Source of the DNA: Roseiarcus sp963758335
GTDB taxonomy: Bacteria > Pseudomonadota > Alphaproteobacteria > Rhizobiales > Beijerinckiaceae
DNA length: 64,000 bases
Reading direction: 5' to 3'
NCBI GenBank assembly: GCA_963758335.1
Contig: CAVWVF010000004.1
Location: 2,356,001-2,420,000 of the forward strand
Shown piece after piece: positions 1 to 10,313 of this stretch. A program made the translations under genes and the position numbers. Every line of letters begins with the position of its first letter. The stretch's first letter is position 1. Under the pieces are notes generated by a model. It was not told where the DNA came from. It did not search any database and saw only the letters and a list, made by a program, of their open reading frames with translations.

Positions 1-1
1 T

Positions 2-193
2 AGGCGCGCAGGGGAACGCCCGTCGCAAGCTGGCGGAGAGCGCAAGGCCGTACGTTCTGTCGGCCGTCTCGGGATGATCGGCGATGAAACTCTCAAGGAT
101 GTTCATTGCCTGGCCGCCGCCAAGAACCTGTACGTCGCGATGACACGGGGCTCCAAGCGATTAGATAAGAGCGAGAGCGCCTGGCGCTCGTAG
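2..193 (+). pseudogene. C-terminal tail of a UvrD-like SF1 helicase
   Basis: The frame is open from the window edge to TAG at 191-193 and ends with KNLYVAMTRGSKRL. That resembles motif VI of UvrD/PcrA superfamily I helicases (LLYVALTRAKKRL type), where the Arg contacts ATP. Only this short tail can be seen and no start lies in the window, so it is either the end of a gene starting upstream or a remnant. The rest of the translated stretch is not recognisable. The match rests on one motif. Confidence 0.45.
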
Positions 194-221
194 AGCCTCG
201 TAGTCATGGAGGAACACCTCG

Positions 222-1641
222 ATGCAACCCGACGTCGACCTTGGACGCCGCCGCTTCCTCAAAACCTCGGGTCGCGCGGCGCTTGCGGCGACCGCACGAT
301 CGCTCGCGCCGTCGACGCTCGCCGCATGGGATTGGTCCCGCGCCGCCGCCGAGGAGGCGGGGGACGTCGATCACACGATTCGCATCGCGCCGGTCTCGCT
401 GGAGATCGGACCGAAGACGGTCATCCAAACGACCGCCTACAACGGCTCGGTTCCGGGTCAGCCGCTTCGCCTCATGGAAGGTCGGCCAGTCAAGATCAAG
501 GTGGTCAACAACTCCGGCTATCCCAACCTGATCCATTGGCACGGGCTCTATCTGCCTTCGATCGAGGATGGCGCGACCGAGGAAGGAGCGCCGATCATCA
601 AGCCCGGCCAATCCTATACCTACGCCTACACGCCGAAACCATCGGGCACGCGCTGGTATCATAGCCACGCCATGGCGATGCGCGACCTCAACAAGAGCAC
701 CTATACCGGAGAATTCGGGTTCCTCATCGTCGAGCCGGCGGCTGGCGATCCTGGAAGCTACGATCGCGAGGTTCTGCTTGCCGCACACCACTGGCAGGGC
801 GAATGGGTCAGCTTGCAGGACTTTCGCAAGGGTCCGCCGCCCGACAACGGCCTCGAGGTGATGTACCATGCAGCCACGCTCGGCGATCGCATGTTCGGGC
901 ACGGCGAGCCGATCCGCGTGCGGCAGGGCGAGCGGGTGTTGTTTCGCCTCCTCAATGCGAGCGCCAACATGGGGATTGCGCTCGCGCTGCCGTCGGTTCC
1001 AGGTGATCGCGCTCGACGGCAATCCGGTTCCGAACCCGGCGAGCGTCGACCTTTTGCGCCTCGACGTCGCCGAGCGGGCCGACGTCCTCGTCGACATGAA
1101 CAATCCAGGGGTCTGGGTGTTCGGCTCGACCGATGAGGACGACCGAGGCATGGGGATGGGCGTCGTCGTCGAATATGCCGATGCCAAAGGCGAGCCGCAG
1201 TGGCGCGCGCCGGCAGCGGACGACTGGGACTACGCCGCGTTCGCCAGGAGCGCCCCGGCCGCGCCGCCCGACGCGACGGTTGCGCTCAAGTTCGAGAAGA
1301 TTCCCGGTGGTCGCGGCGGCTTCAACCGTTGGACGATCAACGGCAAGTCCTGGCCTGAGACCGACCCCTTGTTCACCGTCGAGACCGGCAAGCGCTATCG
1401 GCTCCTGATGACCAACGCGAGCGGCGACGCGCACCCGGTCCACACGCATCGCCACACCTTCGAGGTGACGAAAGTCGGCGACCGGTCGATGTCGGGGCTG
1501 ATGAAGGACACAATCAGCATGACGCGATACTCGACGGCCGAAATCGACTTTGTCGCCGACGATCCTGGCCCCACCTTCTTCCATTGCCATCATCAGGACC
1601 ACATGGACGAGGGTTTCGCGGGGCTGATCAACTATGTGTGA
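222..1641 (+). pseudogene. Multicopper oxidase, frameshifted
   Basis: Cupredoxin-type multicopper oxidase, a periplasmic enzyme that couples oxidation of a substrate (metal ion or phenol) to reduction of oxygen to water. The N-terminus has a twin-arginine signal (GRRRFLKTSG) ending near the Ala-rich stretch around residue 45. All four copper-ligand blocks are present: HWHG near residue 105, HSHA near 147, then HPVHTHRH and HCHHQDHMDEG near the C-terminus. The reading frame changes near base 990: the first part ends at LALPS and the next frame resumes at RFQVIALDGNPVP, as expected for this family. A net indel of a few bases fits. About 470 residues in total is normal for the family. Either a recent pseudogene or a sequence error; the ligands have not decayed. 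Confidence 0.85.
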
Positions 1642-1779
1642 TGCGCGCCCCCTTGGAGACACAAATATCAGATCTTTTTCGCTATCTTTGGTGGACATTG
1701 GCACGGTCGAGGCGGCGCGCGCGATCGAGCCGCTCCGCATGCTTCGCGCGACTGGCGGCGGGAGGCGCATTTTGCTCTT

Positions 1780-1926
1780 ATGAAGTCCAGCGGATTCATC
1801 GGCAACTCAGAAGCGACTTTGCGCCCCTCTGCAGGTTCGGGGCCTCAGGCCATCGCGCTTGAGACCAAGCAACTCTCCCGCTCCGTCGCCGGGAAGGTTC
1901 TGGTCAGCGACATCAGCGAAGGAGGC
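1780..1926 (+). pseudogene. N-terminal stub of an ABC ATPase (FetA-like)
   Basis: From the ATG at 1780 the frame reads into ALETKQLSRSVAGKVLVSDIS, the first strand region of an ABC ATPase just before where Walker A should come. Homology stops at about 1926 and the Walker motifs are absent. The downstream sequence encodes FetB permease pieces, so this is read as the start of fetA in a former fetAB operon (iron or organic-compound export), with the rest of fetA deleted. No good ribosome-binding site is visible. Confidence 0.5.
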
Positions 1927-1947
1927 TGGCATAAACCGCACTCTGGA

Positions 1948-2361
1948 AAAGGTCATGGCCAGGAGGATGAGCACGCCCACCAGCAGATTTCCCTGGAGCA
2001 ACAGCGCCAGGACCATGCCCACGAACATCATCTGCACGAGACCCCGGATCACCGATATCGCAGTCTCGCGCTACGTAGGGCGCAACTGTCACGGCGGGTT
2101 CGGCGCCGAGCGCCAAGCCCGCCTTCGATCTGGCCCAAGTGTGAGGTGACATCGGCTCTTGAACCGCTCTGCGGATTGCGCGCAGGCGTTCATGGCGTTG
2201 GCAATGATCATGCTGCCCACAGGAACCAGCACCGCGATGGCGGAAGTGAGCGTCCCGGAGGCAAACATCACGGCGATCGCGACGCCAGATCCAGCGGCGA
2301 TCGCATAGAAGGAGATGAGCAGCGAGCCCTTGATGTCCTGGGCGCGGCGCGAGGCTGTCAC
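1948..2361 (-). pseudogene. fetB: FetB-like permease, N-terminal and middle pieces, reversed
   Basis: Two segments on the minus strand match FetB/YbbM permeases. Bases 2361-2075 encode the middle of the protein: RRAQDIKGSLLISF, a transmembrane stretch, PVGSMIIANAMNACA, SHLGQIEGGL and GLALGAEPAVTVAPYV, spread over three frames. Bases 2070-1948 encode the N-terminal helix (ISVIRGLVQMMFVGMVL, then LLVGVLILLAMTF). In E. coli FetB the N-terminal helix precedes the middle part; here each piece is flipped at its own place, and the C-terminal piece follows on the plus strand from 2371. The gene cannot make a normal protein. Confidence 0.65.
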
Positions 2362-2370
2362 GGCGGCGGC

Positions 2371-2652
2371 ATCCCACGTCTCGATATGCTGAAATCGCTC
2401 GGCTTGGTCTGGATACCAGGCGTAATGGCCGGAATGATGGTGTCGAGCGCCAGTCCGATTTACGCAGGCATCTATCAGTTCACGATCGTAGCCATGATCT
2501 TCGCCGCATCGGGCATCGCCGGACTGATCGTGACGTTGCTCATGCGAGCGCGCGCTTTCTCAGCCGCCGCGCAATTGACGCTCCGCCCCGGGGAGCGGCA
2601 ACTGGCGCCGGACCGACTTTCGCAGAGCGCGCCGGATGCACGCCCGTCATAG
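2371..2652 (+). pseudogene. fetB: FetB-like permease, C-terminal piece
   Basis: Reads IPRLDMLKSLGLVWIPGVMAG, then YAGIYQFTIVAMIFAASG, then a last helix ending in MRARAFSAAAQL. This corresponds to the last third of FetB (IPTVDSAKTVGLVSLPGMMSG in E. coli). It has the same orientation as the FetA stub at 1780, while the preceding FetB pieces between them are reversed. The protein tail after about 2600 is unremarkable. No start codon or ribosome-binding site of its own is expected. Confidence 0.65.
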
Positions 2653-2847
2653 GCTGCGGGCCGGCGATCCGCGATGTCGTGTCTCACCTCCGCGCCGGCT
2701 TTGCCTACGGCGTCTCGCAATCTAGCGCCACAGTTGCGTATTTGAGCACCTCTTGCAGTGAAGCAAGTCTAAATCGGGTTGCGCAAGGTCTCTGCGCCAA
2801 ACGAATCAGCGTTGCGCGCGGTATTTTCGTTCTTAGTGTTTGGTCGT

Positions 2848-3266
2848 CATCGGGAAGGCGCGCGGTTTGGCCCCCGTATCGCGGCCTCCTCGGCCTTGGC
2901 CGTGAGCAAGAGCTTGCCATGATAGAGCGCGAGCTAGGCCTCCCACTGCGTATAGGAAACTCCGACGCCATGCTTGAGCACCTCGCCCAGCGGCGGCAGT
3001 TGGTCGGCCAGGTCGCAATATTTGGCGAGCAGCGCGCGTTGCTCCCGATCTCCCGGCTCGGAGCCGCTCATGTCTCCGACAAGATGCACCACGGCGTCGC
3101 AATGGGCGATGTAGACATCGAGCTTGTCGAGCGTGTCGCAGCCGAGATTCTTGAAATCCTCCTGCACCTTCACTTCGACATTGTGCCGCGTGAGGTCGGC
3201 GCGGAGCTGGTCGCGATAGGGGCGGAATTCGTCGGAAACAGTCGAGAGAAAAACCTTGACCGACAT
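2848..3266 (-). pseudogene. DUF4062-domain protein, broken N-terminal part
   Basis: Starts at MSVKVFLSTVSDEFRPYRD and continues LTRHNVEVKVQEDF, LDKLDVYIAHCDAVVHLVGD and YTQWEA. These are hallmarks of the DUF4062 domain, which heads many multidomain proteins with ATPase or repeat modules, some of them suspected immunity genes. Directly after YTQWEA an in-frame TAG replaces what is usually a Trp codon (TGG). The frame then continues LALYHGKLLLTAKAEEAAIRG and stops again, with the C-terminal modules missing. So it is both stopped and truncated. Confidence 0.7.
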
Positions 3267-3289
3267 TGGCGCACGCCCGCGATCCAATC

Positions 3290-4051
3290 GAGGGCGATTA
3301 CCATTTCACAGTTTCTAGCTTCAGAAAACTCGCCTAGGCAAATCGCGCGCAAATAGGACATCCGCGCGATCGCGCAGCAGGGCGGCGTCCATGCTCGCGG
3401 GTCTCTCAAAACATGCAACTTTCAAGGCGCTTTCGGGTGTTGCATGAATCATCGCCAGTCGATTCATCAGAGAGATGGGCAGCGCCGCGCCGCGTCCAAT
3501 TGCTGGTTGAGGAGGCAGACCGTGCGAAAATTCAGCGACACATTACGTCCTGCCCAAATTTCGATGGCGCTCCGGGAAGTGACGGAATGACCTTCGCGGC
3601 CATCGAGGCGCAAGGCGTAGAGGTTTTCCTCGAGCAGATCGAAAATCGCGAAAATCGGTTCTCTGCGCGACCGTACGGAGCGATGCATCGAGTTTTCGCA
3701 CGGTCTGCTTGAATTCTGCATCATCGCGAACGTCGCCTTTGGTGAAGGGTTTCGGACGCCGGCCCGTTGCGCGACGGTGGTGCGAGGCTCGGGGCCGGCG
3801 TTCGAAAGCCTCCCAAGGAGGAAACCGCGGGGAGGAAGGGCGCTGTGTGCGGGACGCGACCTATGGGGATTTGAGGATCGCGGACGGAGGGCGTTTGTCG
3901 CGGCGATGGCCGGTGAGGCGTAGTCTTGCCGGCGGGCCGGCGCGGCGGTCGAAGGAGGACCGGTGTCGTCGTGAGGTCAGCGCTGTCATGCTCCGGCGCG
4001 CGGCTGGAGGCGAGGAGAAGCGGCGTTGCGAGGCGGAGTGCGCTGCGACGG
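3290..4051. other. No supportable gene
   Basis: This stretch has several open frames on both strands but none with family motifs over a useful length. A minus-strand peptide near 3650 contains AIFDLLEEN, which resembles one line of UPF0262 proteins, but the surrounding residues do not follow. The region lies between the DUF4062 remnant and an IS91 remnant and is probably decayed insertion debris. Confidence 0.4.
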
Positions 4052-4310
4052 TCATGAGGTGTCGATCCTGATCCGGCTCGGCGGTGGCGACCGCGCAGGG
4101 CGCGCGCTCTCGAACGTCTCGACGATGATCATCCGGCCGCCGCAACACGGGCATCGGCGCGCCGGCGAAGGAGCCTTGGCGCCACAGTCCTCGGCGCCAC
4201 CGTCCGCCTGAGCGGGCGTGACCTGTGGCGCGGCGAGCGCTTGGCGGGCGCGCTCGATGTTGCGCGCACGAACCGTGCCGGCGAACAGGCCGTAGTGGCG
4301 GATGCGGTGA
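4052..4310 (-). pseudogene. C-terminal end of an IS91-family transposase
   Basis: Reads HRIRHYGLFAGTVRARNIERAR, a Pro/Ala linker, CPCCGGRMIIVETFE and a tail ending RIRIDTS before TGA at 4054-4052. The same blocks (HRIRHYGLFAN, CPHCGARMIVIEVF) occur in the intact IS91-type transposase at 54632-55843, so this is the end of a related but different copy. The HUH and Tyr catalytic parts are missing. The frame is clean up to the natural stop, so truncation is from the 5' side. Confidence 0.75.
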
Positions 4311-4668
4311 CTGCCCCTACAATCGCATGAAAAGCTTCTTTTTCAATGAGATAATGAGAAAAGGCGAGGACCATCCCCAGCCATGTCCCCACCCGGCTGG
4401 AACCGTCCGCCTTGCGATAATTTCACCCGCGGGTATCCTGATCGCCCGCCCTCGAGGCGGGTCGCCCGCGTCTTGTGTGATCGCGACGGCTTGCTTCTCA
4501 CACGGGTGAGAGCCCGCTCTGGCGCGCGTTGCCCGTCTTGGGCGGCAGCAGTTCCCGCCTTCAGCTGGTCGAAAAACCGTCGAGCTTCGAGCTCGGCTTC
4601 CACCTTCAGCCGACAGGCTGGCCAGGGAATTGCGCGAAGACGGCGAGAAGCCTTGATGGTGTAGCCTT
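4311..4668. other. No supportable gene upstream of integrase
   Basis: A minus-strand open frame (MPPKGYTIKASRRLRA and onwards) spans most of this gap but matches nothing I recognise, and the plus strand offers only short frames. It may hold an integrase-side attachment region. I see no tRNA gene or clear direct repeat here. Confidence 0.35.
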
Positions 4669-6162
4669 TTGGCGGCATTAAACTACGTCCGTCTCCTCCG
4701 GCCAGAATCAGATGCACACCGACGATTTGGTCGCTATTCGCGACGCCCTCACTGCCATCATCGCGTTGCCTGCCCCCATTCGAGAGGTTGTCGCTTCCCT
4801 CATAGCCCCTCGCGCGACACCGAACGGAGAGGATCCGCGCCCGCCCGCGTTTCCGGCAGCCCGAACGCCCCCACGCTCGTCACGCCGGAAGCTCATAGGC
4901 GAGTGGAAACGACCCACGCCGGAGGAAGTGAGGGCCTCGGAAGGTCGCTTGCTCGACGCTATGCGCGCCGCCCCGTTGGCGTGCACAAGATCGCCGGCGT
5001 GGCTGGGCTGTATCTCAAAATCGGCGAGACAGGCGCCGGCTCGTACTTCTATCGCTACCGGCTCGGCGACCGGCGACGCGAGATCGGCCTCGGCAGCCGC
5101 GACAAGGTAAGTCTCGCCGACGCCTGCAAGGCGGCCAAGGCCTGCGCGGTCCTGCGGGACGAAGGCCATGACCCTATTGAAACCCGTCGCAGGGAGCGAG
5201 CGGACAATCTCGCCAAGTCACGCGCCCAGCAGCCGATCACGTTCAAGCAGATGGCTGAAAGCTATCTTCAGGCTCACTGCGCCTCGTGGAAGCACCGCTA
5301 CGCGAAGGCGGGCTGGTGGAATCCGCTGGCCAAATTCGCCTTCCCAATCATTGGCGGGCTCAGCCTCGACGAGATCGAGATTTCCCACATCACCGCGATC
5401 ATGCTCCGCGCTGAAAAAGCCGGCGCGCCCGACACCGCCAGACGGGTCCGATCGCGAATCGAGCTGGTGCTCAACGCCGCGATCGCTCAAGGGTTGCGCA
5501 CAGCGACGTTGATCAATCCGGCCGGCAGCAAGCTGATTGCAGCGGCGCACCCGTCGAAAAGGAAGGGAGAACGGCCTCACTACCGCGCCGTGAAGATCGA
5601 CGACGCGCAAGAGGTCTTTCGAGCGCTTAAAGCTGAAGAAGGCAGCGCGTTTGGGGCATGGCTGTTTATGGTCTTGACCGCTGCGCGGCCATCGGAGGCG
5701 CTCGAAGCGCGTTGGCCCGAAGTGGACTTCGATCGCAGATTGTGGACGCTGCCGCCGGAGAGGATGAAGAGCGCCAAACAACACGTCGTGCCGCTCTCTT
5801 CCGCCGCGCTCGCGGTGCTCGATCGCGAGCAGAGAGTCCGCAGCGGCGATGCGGTGTTTCCCGGCCGGTCAGGCTCACCGCTCTCCTATTCCAGCTTCGC
5901 CACCGCGCCGGCCAAGGCTGGGATAGACGCTTGCACGCCGCATGGCTGGCGAAGCTGCTTTCGTGATTGGTGTGGTGACATCGGCGACGTCCCGCGTGAT
6001 CTCGCAGAAGCTGCGCTGGCGCACAGCCTCAACGCCACCGAAGGCGCCTACCGCAGGATGACGGCGGTGGAGCGGCGGCGCGAGGTGATGACGAGATACG
6101 CTGATTGGCTGAACGACGAGCGCGGTAAGGTCCTCGCCTTCCCTACAGGCAAGACCGTCTGA
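4669..6162 (+). CDS. P4-type tyrosine integrase
   Basis: Site-specific recombinase of the tyrosine family. Homology to P4-type phage/island integrases begins near base 4981 (VHKIAGVAGLYLKIGETGAG, YRYRLGDRRREIGLGS), followed by the SAM-like core-binding domain and the catalytic domain. Catalytic residues visible: Arg in TAARPSEALE, Lys in RMKSAKQHVVPLS, HGWR, His in EAALAHSLN and the Tyr in GAYRRM. The true start is unclear. The frame is open from TTG at 4669, but a second frame from ATG at 4712 gives a plausible N-terminal peptide (MHTDDLVAIRDALTAIIALP) lasting to about 4975, which suggests an upstream frameshift. It marks a former island or prophage; the companion gene follows at 6241. Confidence 0.8.
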   Translation: MAALNYVRLLRPESDAHRRFGRYSRRPHCHHRVACPHSRGCRFPHSPSRDTERRGSAPARVSGSPNAPTLVTPEAHRRVETTHAGGSEGLGRSLARRYARRPVGVHKIAGVAGLYLKIGETGAGSYFYRYRLGDRRREIGLGSRDKVSLADACKAAKACAVLRDEGHDPIETRRRERADNLAKSRAQQPITFKQMAESYLQAHCASWKHRYAKAGWWNPLAKFAFPIIGGLSLDEIEISHITAIMLRAEKAGAPDTARRVRSRIELVLNAAIAQGLRTATLINPAGSKLIAAAHPSKRKGERPHYRAVKIDDAQEVFRALKAEEGSAFGAWLFMVLTAARPSEALEARWPEVDFDRRLWTLPPERMKSAKQHVVPLSSAALAVLDREQRVRSGDAVFPGRSGSPLSYSSFATAPAKAGIDACTPHGWRSCFRDWCGDIGDVPRDLAEAALAHSLNATEGAYRRMTAVERRREVMTRYADWLNDERGKVLAFPTGKTV

Positions 6163-6240
6163 GCTGTTCCAGCACGGACGAGGAATGGGCATGATGGAGA
6201 AGACGACGAGGCGCTCGGTTTCGAGCGCGAAATTTACTGG

Positions 6241-6726
6241 TTGAGCGAGCAAGCCGAGATGTGGCTCGACCGCATCGGCCGCACGATCACTGAGCCGGTC
6301 CACGTCGACAGGTTCGCCCGCTACATGGCCGCGCTGGAAGACATCGAGCGGCGGGCAGTCGCTAAAGCCTGCGCCGTCGCGGCCAACCGGGTGGCGAAGA
6401 TCAAGGCGGGTCTCGCCGCCCTGATCCCCTTCGGCTTCGACATAGACAGCCCGGTCGCTTTCGATCGGGACCTCGCGCGCGTGCGGCTTGAGATCAACCG
6501 GCTGATCGCGGCCGTCGGCTTCGGCGATGAAGCTATCGTGGCGGTCGCGAAAGCCAGGGGCTTCACGTTGCGCCTCGATCTGGCGCTCGACGGCTCGGGG
6601 GTGTCGCTGGTCAGCGGTGTGTTTGCCCGCGACGAGATCGAGCGCACGGCGCCGGTCCACTGCATGGTCACCGACACTCGCCTCGTGGGCTATGGCGCCC
6701 GTGACGGAGACGGGTCCGGATTCTGA
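6241..6726 (+). CDS. Hypothetical protein next to integrase
   Basis: An open frame of 161 residues from a TTG codon (reading MSEQAEMWLDRIGRTI if used as start), 78 bases after the integrase. The frame also runs upstream as DEALGFEREIYW without an ATG, so the true start may be lost or further up. The protein is mixed alpha/beta with no signal peptide or membrane segment and no motif I know. Codon use is like the surrounding high-GC genes. Its position suggests a passenger of the integrase island. Confidence 0.5.
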   Translation: MSEQAEMWLDRIGRTITEPVHVDRFARYMAALEDIERRAVAKACAVAANRVAKIKAGLAALIPFGFDIDSPVAFDRDLARVRLEINRLIAAVGFGDEAIVAVAKARGFTLRLDLALDGSGVSLVSGVFARDEIERTAPVHCMVTDTRLVGYGARDGDGSGF

Positions 6727-6953
6727 CGACACGCTCCGTTGAAGTCCGGTCCATTGCGTCCATACGGCGGCGCTCCGGGCGGCGGCGCCTGTTGCGTGGC
6801 CAAGCCTATGACGCGATCTGCGCCACGCTTCCGCTCGGTAGCGTTGGCTACGAGGCTGAGGGCAATGAGCGGGGCTAAGGGCTAGCGCCGCTACTTGAGG
6901 CCGCTCCCCGCTGCAGGCCCTCGCCGCGGCTACCGCGCGAGCGGTTTAGTGCT
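6727..6953. other. Gap with a possible small-protein remnant
   Basis: No gene is supported. On the plus strand around 6795-6870 a short peptide, AYDAICATLPLGSVGYEAE, has the flavour of small rhizobial hypothetical proteins, but it has no start and stops soon. The gap leads into the hairpin repeat at 6954. Confidence 0.3.
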
Positions 6954-7055
6954 TGGGGGAAATTCAGCAGTATGAGGACGGCACTACGAACGACCGCTGT
7001 GCGCTAATAGCGGTCATTCCCGGACGGCGTCGCGAACGGGTCAAAATACAACGGC
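6954..7055 (+). repeat. Dispersed hairpin repeat, copy 1 (long form)
   Basis: Contains a perfect 7-bp stem, GACCGCT (6992-6998) and AGCGGTC (7009-7015), around the 10-base loop GTGCGCTAAT, followed by CATTCCCGGACGGCGT and AACGGGTCA. The upstream part GGGGAAATTCAGCAG is shared with the copy at 30204. Other copies are at 15210, 21191, 27244 and 33195, with half copies at 9570 and 18950. Probably a REP/MITE-like intergenic repeat. Confidence 0.7.
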
Positions 7056-7309
7056 GCGGCTTCGCAATTATTGGGAAAACGCGCGTCATGACAACGGAGC
7101 GCCGGCGACCGGGGCTTTTTCCGCGCCGGCCCAATCTGCCGCTTCGCATCGCGCTCGACACGTTTGTATCATTGGCTGTGGCTGATGTCGTTGAAGATCG
7201 ATCCGGTGCCAGCGCACGACGCCGTCGACTTTCCGGTCCTGACCCGTCTCGACGATCCTGGCCAGCCTAAAGACGCGGCGTCGGACCGCTCGCCCAATTG
7301 TCAGACAGA

Positions 7310-7506
7310 CCTTCGGGTCCCGCCGCGTTGAAGCGGTGAACCCCAGTCGCGCAAGTCTGACGGTCCATCCCCCCGATCTTGGCCGCCTCGCCATGATCGC
7401 TCCCGTCCGGATTGCCGCCAGCGACAACAGGCGCCAGCTATGACGGGCGTCCTTGGAGCGCTTGGAAAGAGCCCGAAGCTCCTCGGCCGAAAAAGTCCTC
7501 TCGCAA
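7310..7506 (-). pseudogene. N-terminal remnant of an IS630-family transposase
   Basis: The minus strand reads VKLREDFSAEELRALSKRSK and then DARHSWRLLSLAAI, the typical start of IS630-type transposases. After a frameshift it continues AAKIGGMDRQT and VHRFNAAGPEGL, the helix-turn-helix part. The DDE catalytic domain is absent. An IS630 C-terminal tail also lies at 33540-33640; nothing shows the two come from one copy. Confidence 0.7.
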
Positions 7507-7647
7507 TTTCACTGCCGCCGGCATGGCGCGAATCCACCGCGCCGCCCAAGCAATACTGGGTCGGAGGAATCCTCCGTGAGTCAGGAAGCGGGGCCTTTGG
7601 TATAACGCTTGCTTTGCCGGACTTGAGTCTCAGAGAGGGCTTCTCGG

Positions 7648-9459
<1,812 letters not shown>

Positions 9460-9777
9460 AGGCGGAATCGGCTTAAAGAGGCTAAAGGGTCATCACATGG
9501 TCTACGACGCGAAGGCGGCCGAGGATGCCCACGACCGCCTGACATCGAGAGCGGCAGCTCCGCGAAAATAGCGGTCGTTCGAGCTGGCGTCGCCATCCTG
9601 CTTGCGATGATGATTGACCGTGGAGGACCCAGTCGGGGCCGCCCGTCGCAACCTCGCCTTTGCCAGCCTCAGAGCCGACCCGGGGCATCACGCCGCATGG
9701 CGCGCGGGCCTCATTCGCGGTAGTCCGTCTGCGGTCAAATGGGCTCATTCGTGGGAGGATGCGGAGATCGGCTCCCA
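9460..9777. other. Gap with a half copy of the hairpin repeat
   Basis: After glmS there is no supported gene. A plus-strand peptide beginning GHHMVYDAKAAEDAHDRLTS has no start codon context and ends quickly. At about 9561-9597 the sequence CGAAAATAGCGGTCGTTCGA followed by GCTGGCGTCGCCATC resembles the right half of the dispersed hairpin repeat. The remainder may be decayed glgE sequence. Confidence 0.4.
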
Positions 9778-9915
9778 CTTCGTTTTGCGCCAGGTGAAAT
9801 AAGTGTAGCTTTGGGAGAAGCCAGCCCTGGCGAGCCGGTACATGACCTTGGGTCGGGTGAACGCCTCGGACAGAAAGACGACCTCGGGATGCTCCCGCCG
9901 GATGGCCTCGATGAC
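9778..9915 (-). pseudogene. glgE: Internal piece of GlgE, reversed
   Basis: The minus strand encodes VIEAIRREHPEVVFLSEAFT, then RPKVMYRLARAGFSQSYTYF and TWRKTK, a core block of GlgE maltosyltransferases (SEAFTRPKMMYRLAKLGFTQ and onwards). Its own start abuts, base for base, the forward C-terminal glgE piece at 9917. In intact GlgE these blocks lie some 60-70 residues apart and in one orientation. So the intervening part is deleted and this block is flipped. Confidence 0.75.
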
Positions 9916-9916
9916 C

Positions 9917-10303
9917 GAAAAATACGAAATCCGCGCCTGGGACTGGAACCGCCCGGGAAATATCATCGGGGAAATCACCGCGCTGAACCGCATCCGGCGC
10001 GAGAACCCTGCGCTGCACTCGCATCTCGGCCTATCGTTTCACAACGCCTGGAACGAGAATGTCATGTTCTTCGAGAAGACGACTGTCGACCGGGAGAATG
10101 TCGTCCTCGTCGCGATTAGTCTCGATCCCGGCGCCGCCCAGGAGGCGGATATCGAAATTCCGCTCTGGAAATTCGGCTTGTCCGATTACGACACACTGAG
10201 GGCCGAGGACCTGATGCGCGGGCGCGAGCTCGTCTGGAGCGGAAAATATCAGCGGATTCGGCTCGATCCGGAACTTCCCTTCGCCATTTGGCGGGTCGCT
10301 TGA
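9917..10303 (+). pseudogene. glgE: GlgE C-terminal part (alpha-1,4-glucan:maltose-1-phosphate maltosyltransferase)
   Basis: GlgE extends alpha-1,4-glucan with maltose-1-phosphate. Only the C-terminal domain remains: EKYEIRAWDWNRPGNIIGEI, ALNRIRRENPALHSHLGLSF, a beta-sandwich tail and PFAIWRV at the end. The catalytic barrel is missing apart from the reversed piece at 9778. Stop codon at 10301, 10 bases before treS, so it was the promoter-proximal gene of a glgE-treS-glgB operon. It cannot be active. Confidence 0.85.
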
Positions 10304-10313
10304 AGGGCGAAGG

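Noticed and set aside
3467..3724. Minus-strand peptide with AIFDLLEEN, UPF0262-like
   Set aside because: Only nine residues fit; the rest of the frame does not follow the family.
4343..4717. Minus-strand 124-codon frame before the integrase
   Set aside because: No family match and no start signal; could be real but cannot be supported.
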